Source: Rariglobus hedericola
GTDB taxonomy: Bacteria > Verrucomicrobiota > Verrucomicrobiia > Opitutales > Opitutaceae
Direction: 5' to 3'
Length of the DNA stretch: 64,000 nucleotides
NCBI RefSeq assembly: GCF_007559335.1
Contig: NZ_VMBG01000001.1
Span: 1,922,001-1,986,000, forward strand
Shown here piece after piece: positions 60,485 to 64,000 of this stretch; within the stretch, counting starts at the first letter, position 1, and every line of letters begins with the position of its first letter. The notes under the pieces are model-generated. The model was not told the origin of the DNA, searched no databases, and was given only the letters and a program-made list of their open reading frames with translations. A program made the position numbers and the translations under genes.

Positions 60485-60754
60485 ATGTCCGCCGACTCCC
60501 TTTCATCCGCGCCCGTCCCGCCCATTCCCGTTCATCCCGCCGGCCCGCTCCCCGGCCGCTACCGCCACTACAAGGGCAAGGAATACCTCGTTCTCGGCGT
60601 CGCCCGCCATTCCGAGACCGAGGAGGAACTCGTCACCTATCGGCTTCTCTACGGCGACTACGGGCTCTGGGTCCGCCCGCGCGCCATGTTCCTCGAAACC
60701 ATCGAAATCGACGGACGCATCCAGCCGCGTTTCGCCTACGTCGGCGCCGAATAA
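60485..60754 (+). CDS. DUF1653 family protein
   Basis: 89 residues. 'PGRYRHYKGKEYLVLGVARHSETEEELVTYR' and 'LWVRPRAMFLETIEIDGRIQPRF' are the DUF1653 domain, a small beta-barrel of unknown function in many bacteria. It is cytoplasmic. The gene lies 61 nt before the NamZ-like gene in a possible operon. Confidence 0.85.
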   Translation: MSADSLSSAPVPPIPVHPAGPLPGRYRHYKGKEYLVLGVARHSETEEELVTYRLLYGDYGLWVRPRAMFLETIEIDGRIQPRFAYVGAE

Positions 60755-60815
60755 CTTTCGCTCGCGGCCATTACTCCTCGACGCATCCCGCCTCGGTCGC
60801 AAAGTCGTTCTGCGT

Positions 60816-62156
60816 ATGTCCGGCCTCCCCCGCTTTCTTTCCCTCTCGCTGCTCTTTGCTTTCACCGGACTCGTCGGCTGCCGCTCCACGTCTCCGGCCC
60901 CCCTGCCCACGCCCGCCAGCACCCTTCCCAGACCCGCGTTAGCACCTGCCCCCGCCCCGCAGCCTGTCGTGTATCCCGTCATGCTCGGCATCGATGTGCT
61001 GGAGGCGACCGGCTTCCGCGCCATTGCCGGTAAAAAGGTCGGACTGCTCACCCATCCCGCCGGCGTCAACCGTCGCGGCGAAAGCACCATCGATGTTCTC
61101 CGCCGCGCGCCTAACGCCCGCCTCGTCGCCCTCTTCGCCCCCGAGCACAGCCTCAGCGGCGACGTGAAGGCCTCCGTCAATTTCGAGGACGTCATCGATC
61201 CGCGCACCAAGCTGCCCGTCTATTCGCTGCACGGCAAAAACCGTAAACCCACCCCCTCCCAGCTCAAGGGCCTCGATGCTCTCGTCATCGATCTGCAGGA
61301 CATCGGCGTGCGCAGCTACACTTACAACGTGGTCATGCGCTACGCGATCGAGGCATGTTTCGAAAACGGCGTCGAGGTCATCGTTCTCGACCGCCCCAAC
61401 CCCCTCGGCGGCTTCAAGGTCGACGGTCCCATCCTTGATCGCGAATGGTTCAGCGGCGTCGGTGCTTACCAGATGCCTTACGTCCACGGTCTCACCATGG
61501 CCGAGATCGCCCGCCTCGCCGCCAGCGAACCCGGCATTCTCGCCGTTCCTGAATCTGTCCGCCGCAAGGGCCGCATCACCCTCGTTCCGATGCGCGGCTG
61601 GAAGCGTTCGATGCGTTGGCCCGATACCGGCCTGAAGTTTATTCCGACCTCGCCGCTCGTCCGCGATTTCCCCGCCGTGATGGGCTACGCCATGATCGGC
61701 CTCGGCTGCGAATACAGCGGTTTCAAACACGGCGTCGGCACGAGTTTCCCTTTCCGCGGACTCACCTTCAAGGGCGTGACCGCCGACCGCCTTATTCGCG
61801 ATCTCAAGGCTTTGAACATCGCCGGTCTTTCCTATCGCAAGATCACTGTGCCCGATGCCGCCGGCAAACCCAAGGAGGGCGTCTACGTCGACGTTTCCGA
61901 CTGGCAGGCGTGGCGTCCGACCGAGCTCAGCTTTGAACTCATGCGCCTCGCCTGTCGCTACGATCCGCCCAACCCGTTTCTCAAAGTCACTTCGGTGCAG
62001 GCGCGCAGCTTCAACATCCACGTCGGCTCCACCGCGTGGTGGACCGCTCTCAAGCGCGACGGCGCCAACGTGAACGTCGAGGCCAACATCGCCGCCTGGC
62101 GCAATCAGGCCCTCTCCTACCAGCAGTTGACGCGGAAATACTGGCTCTACAACTAA
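60816..62156 (+). CDS. NamZ-like exo-beta-N-acetylmuramidase (DUF1343, GH171)
   Basis: 446 residues. A signal peptide with a lipobox (LVGC) predicts a lipoprotein, then a Pro/Ala linker (about 25-50). The catalytic domain opens with LGIDVLEATGFRAIAGKKVGLLTHPAG, followed by 'FAPEHSLSGD', 'SLHGKNRKPT', 'LVIDLQDIGVRSYTY', 'VLDRPNPLGG' and a C-terminal winged domain (YWLYN). Known family members cleave MurNAc from muropeptides and help recycle peptidoglycan. ATG at 60816 chosen because the upstream frame is non-coding in composition. Confidence 0.87.
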   Translation: MSGLPRFLSLSLLFAFTGLVGCRSTSPAPLPTPASTLPRPALAPAPAPQPVVYPVMLGIDVLEATGFRAIAGKKVGLLTHPAGVNRRGESTIDVLRRAPNARLVALFAPEHSLSGDVKASVNFEDVIDPRTKLPVYSLHGKNRKPTPSQLKGLDALVIDLQDIGVRSYTYNVVMRYAIEACFENGVEVIVLDRPNPLGGFKVDGPILDREWFSGVGAYQMPYVHGLTMAEIARLAASEPGILAVPESVRRKGRITLVPMRGWKRSMRWPDTGLKFIPTSPLVRDFPAVMGYAMIGLGCEYSGFKHGVGTSFPFRGLTFKGVTADRLIRDLKALNIAGLSYRKITVPDAAGKPKEGVYVDVSDWQAWRPTELSFELMRLACRYDPPNPFLKVTSVQARSFNIHVGSTAWWTALKRDGANVNVEANIAAWRNQALSYQQLTRKYWLYN

Positions 62157-62208
62157 GCCTCGGTTCGCCAAAAAAATTCGTAACCAGCAGGAGCGAATAG
62201 CCTCTGGT

Positions 62209-62235
62209 GAGTAGCACGCCTGCTACCTCTTTTTA
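62209..62235 (+). terminator. Possible terminator after the NamZ-like gene
   Basis: GTAGCA (62211-62216) - CGCC - TGCTAC (62221-62226), followed by CTCTTTTTAT. A 6-bp stem is short, so confidence is moderate. Confidence 0.5.
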
Positions 62236-62240
62236 TATCC

Positions 62241-62270
62241 ACTCGTTACCCGTCACGACCGACTCGTTAC
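62241..62270. promoter_or_regulatory. Direct repeat ACTCGTTAC upstream of the Gfo/Idh gene
   Basis: ACTCGTTAC at 62241-62249 and 62262-62270, start-to-start 21 bp, about two helical turns, ending 12 nt before the ATG at 62283. It could be a binding site for a tandem-binding regulator or part of the promoter. Weak by itself. Confidence 0.4.
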
Positions 62271-62282
62271 TTTTCTCCATCT

Positions 62283-63440
62283 ATGAATCGCAAACTTCGT
62301 TACGGCATGATCGGCGGCGGACGCGGTGCCTTCATCGGCGCCGTCCATCGCATCGCCGCCTCCCTCGATAACCAGGCCGAGCTCGTCGCCGGCGCGTTCT
62401 CCTCCGACGCCGAGCGTTCCAAGGCTTCCGGTGCCGACTTGTTCCTCGATCCGGCGCGTGTCTACGGCTCCTACGCCGAGATGGCCAAGCTCGAGAGCCG
62501 CAAGCCCGCCGGCGAACGCCTCGACTTCGTCGTCATCGTCACACCCAACCACCAGCACTTCCCGCCCGCGCAGCTGTTCCTCGAAAGCGGCTTCAACGTC
62601 GTCTGCGACAAGCCCGTCACCTTCAACCTCAAGGAAGCGGTCACCCTGCGCAAAATCATCGCGAAGACCAAAAAGGTTTTTGTCCTTACCCATAATTACA
62701 CCGGCAACGCCATGGTGAAACAGGCGCGCCATCTCGTGAGCACCGGTGCGCTTGGCGATATCCGCAAGGTCGTCGTCGAATATCCGCAAGGCTGGCTGTC
62801 CACCGCCCTTGAGAAGACCGACCAAAAACAAGCCGCCTGGCGCACCGACCCCAAGCGCAGCGGAGCCGCCGGCTCGATGGGCGACATCGGCACTCACGCC
62901 GAAAACCTCGCCCACTACGTCACGGGTCTGAAAATCGACTCTCTCTGCGCCGACCTCACCGCCTTCGTGAAAGGCCGCGCCCTCGACGACGACGGCAACA
63001 TTCTCCTCCGCTTCAAAGGCGGCGCCAAAGGCATCCTCCACGCCTCGCAAATCTGCGTCGGCGAAGAGAACAACCTTAGCCTCCGCGTTTACGGCACCAA
63101 GGCCGGACTCGAATGGAAGCAGGAGCACCCCAACCAGCTCGTCGTCAAATACGCCGACAAACCCACCGAAGTCTGGGGCCGCGCCCAAGGCTACAACGCC
63201 CCCGCCGCCAACTCCGCTACGCGCACCCCGCCCGGTCATCCAGAAGGTTATCTCGAAGCGTTTGCCAACATTTACCGCGAAGCCTTCCGCGCCATCTCCG
63301 CCGAAGTATCCGGCTTGCGCCAGCCCAAGGATCTCGACTTCCCGACCATCGAAGACGGCATCGAAGGCATGGCTTTCATCGAGACCGTCGTGAAGTCTTC
63401 CAAGCTCGGCGCCAAGTGGGTCAAGTTTCCCAACCCGTAA
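62283..63440 (+). CDS. Gfo/Idh/MocA-family oxidoreductase
   Basis: 385 residues. Rossmann motif [16 protein letters not shown] at the N-terminus, 'VTPNHQHF', the CDKP motif (usually EKP) and HNY at the C-terminal side of the fold, and '[14 protein letters not shown]' with catalytic His. NAD(P)-dependent dehydrogenases of this family act on sugars and inositols. Neighbouring NamZ-like gene suggests a sugar released from peptidoglycan or glycan, but this is inference. ATG at 62283 is the only reasonable start. Confidence 0.88.
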   Translation: MNRKLRYGMIGGGRGAFIGAVHRIAASLDNQAELVAGAFSSDAERSKASGADLFLDPARVYGSYAEMAKLESRKPAGERLDFVVIVTPNHQHFPPAQLFLESGFNVVCDKPVTFNLKEAVTLRKIIAKTKKVFVLTHNYTGNAMVKQARHLVSTGALGDIRKVVVEYPQGWLSTALEKTDQKQAAWRTDPKRSGAAGSMGDIGTHAENLAHYVTGLKIDSLCADLTAFVKGRALDDDGNILLRFKGGAKGILHASQICVGEENNLSLRVYGTKAGLEWKQEHPNQLVVKYADKPTEVWGRAQGYNAPAANSATRTPPGHPEGYLEAFANIYREAFRAISAEVSGLRQPKDLDFPTIEDGIEGMAFIETVVKSSKLGAKWVKFPNP

Positions 63441-63452
63441 TCCTCTTCAATC

Positions 63453-63480
63453 AAGCCAGCAGGCATGTCGGCGGGCTTTT
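63453..63480 (+). terminator. Possible terminator after the Gfo/Idh gene
   Basis: AAGCC-AGC...GCG-GGCTT hairpin with one internal mismatch (AAGCC at 63453-63457, GGCTT at 63474-63478) and TTTT. It is short but well placed, just after the stop. Confidence 0.55.
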
Positions 63481-63493
63481 GTTATCATTTCAA

Positions 63494-64000
63494 ATGCGCA
63501 GGCTCCGCGTCATCGCCTTCTTCATCTTCGCAACGCTTGTCCCGCTCTCGGGACAACCAGACCCGACCGAACGCGTTTCCCACCTGCCAGAGGCAAACCC
63601 CTACCGGGCCGTCGCCCTGCGCTGGCTTTCTCTACCCGAGAGTGACCGCGAGGTGCTCTCTAACTGGCTGTCGCCCGACGCCTCCAAAGAAAATGCCTCC
63701 GCACCGCTCGACGCATCACATCAGGTGATCGCACGCGCCCTGGCCAACGACCTCGCCGCCGCCTCAAAAATCGGCGCCTCTCAATCCGAACTCTGGCCAC
63801 CCAAGCAAGACCCCAAAAATCCGGATAATCCCTTCCATCTCTTAATCCCCGATGTCGGTGCCATGCTCGATCTAGCGCGAATCACGACCAAAGTTGCCGA
63901 CACTTCGCCGGCCGCCGACGCCATTCCGCTCTACGCCGCGACCGCCCGTTTTGGTCGCGACATTCGCTCCGGTGCCACACTCATTCAGGGTCTGACCGGC
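63494..64000 (+). CDS. Secreted protein of unknown function (3' end outside the window)
   Basis: 169 residues visible, frame open to the window edge. Signal peptide (about 1-20: RRLRVIAFFIFATLVPLSG). The mature part starts QPDPTERVSHLPEANPYRAVALRWLSLPESDREVLSNWLSPDAS and is helix-rich (LARITTKVADTSPAADAIPLYAATARFG), Ala-rich, without Cys. No family recognised. The preceding hairpin suggests it is transcribed separately from the Gfo/Idh gene. Confidence 0.7.
   Translation, partial: MRRLRVIAFFIFATLVPLSGQPDPTERVSHLPEANPYRAVALRWLSLPESDREVLSNWLSPDASKENASAPLDASHQVIARALANDLAAASKIGASQSELWPPKQDPKNPDNPFHLLIPDVGAMLDLARITTKVADTSPAADAIPLYAATARFGRDIRSGATLIQGLTG

Noticed and set aside
1-64000. tRNA, rRNA, transposase, integrase or phage genes as signs of a genomic island
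   Set aside because: None was found by eye. The repeated cassettes look like paralogous duplication rather than a mobile element. A tRNAscan and an IS search would settle it.

Overview
The window looks like a chromosomal segment of a polysaccharide-degrading member of Verrucomicrobiota, most likely Opitutaceae. The evidence is high GC, many secreted beta-helix and lyase-type proteins, prepilin-like proteins ending in an H-X9-DG motif, PEP-CTERM surface proteins with autotransporter-associated beta-strand repeats, a very long Verru_Chthon-type pseudopilin, and expanded LacI-type regulators. No rRNA, tRNA, CRISPR array, insertion sequence or phage gene was seen. Assignments come from reading motifs, not from database searches.

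Layout. 1-992: the tail of a probable glycoside hydrolase and a SpoU/TrmH RNA methyltransferase. 1170-8437, cluster A: LacI regulator, pseudopilin, NodB-like deacetylase, PEP-CTERM protein, beta-helix pectate-lyase-like protein, 2-hydroxyacid dehydrogenase. 8434-12888, cluster B: a divergent secreted protein, a second type of LacI regulator, a second dehydrogenase, an MFS permease. 13083-26031, cluster C: LacI, pseudopilin, deacetylase, PEP-CTERM, second deacetylase, second PEP-CTERM, LamG protein, heparinase II/III-like protein, alginate-lyase-like protein, tannase-like esterase. 26041-39358, minus strand: DUF4886 esterase, GH13 glucosidase, small secreted protein, 1181-aa pseudopilin-like protein, sialate O-acetylesterase-like protein, GH37 trehalase-like enzyme, and an 891-aa polysaccharide lyase/deacetylase fusion. 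39509-52384, cluster D: LacI, beta-helix protein (minus), pseudopilin, deacetylase, PEP-CTERM, third dehydrogenase, two beta-helix proteins, DUF4886 protein, and a frameshifted fourth pseudopilin. 52394-64000: mainly housekeeping genes (RlmM-like, B12-dependent ribonucleotide reductase, SDR, BON lipoprotein, YcaQ-like glycosylase, esterase, DUF1653, NamZ-like, Gfo/Idh) and a secreted protein cut by the window end.

How it works together. Clusters A, C and D repeat one cassette: LacI regulator, pseudopilin, NodB-like deacetylase, PEP-CTERM beta-repeat protein, with carbohydrate-active enzymes and dehydrogenases around it. The promoter regions carry near-perfect palindromes of the form TTCAA-N4-TTGAA (TCCAA-N4-TTGGA in cluster A). 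In cluster B the motif is ACTCAC-N4-GTGAGT. Most of these sites lie 45-51 nt upstream of a start codon. I infer a set of related LacI-controlled modules that link surface structures (pseudopilins, anchored beta-repeat proteins) to breakdown of uronic-acid-rich and acetylated polysaccharides. This coupled surface/degradation regulon is the most unusual feature of the window.
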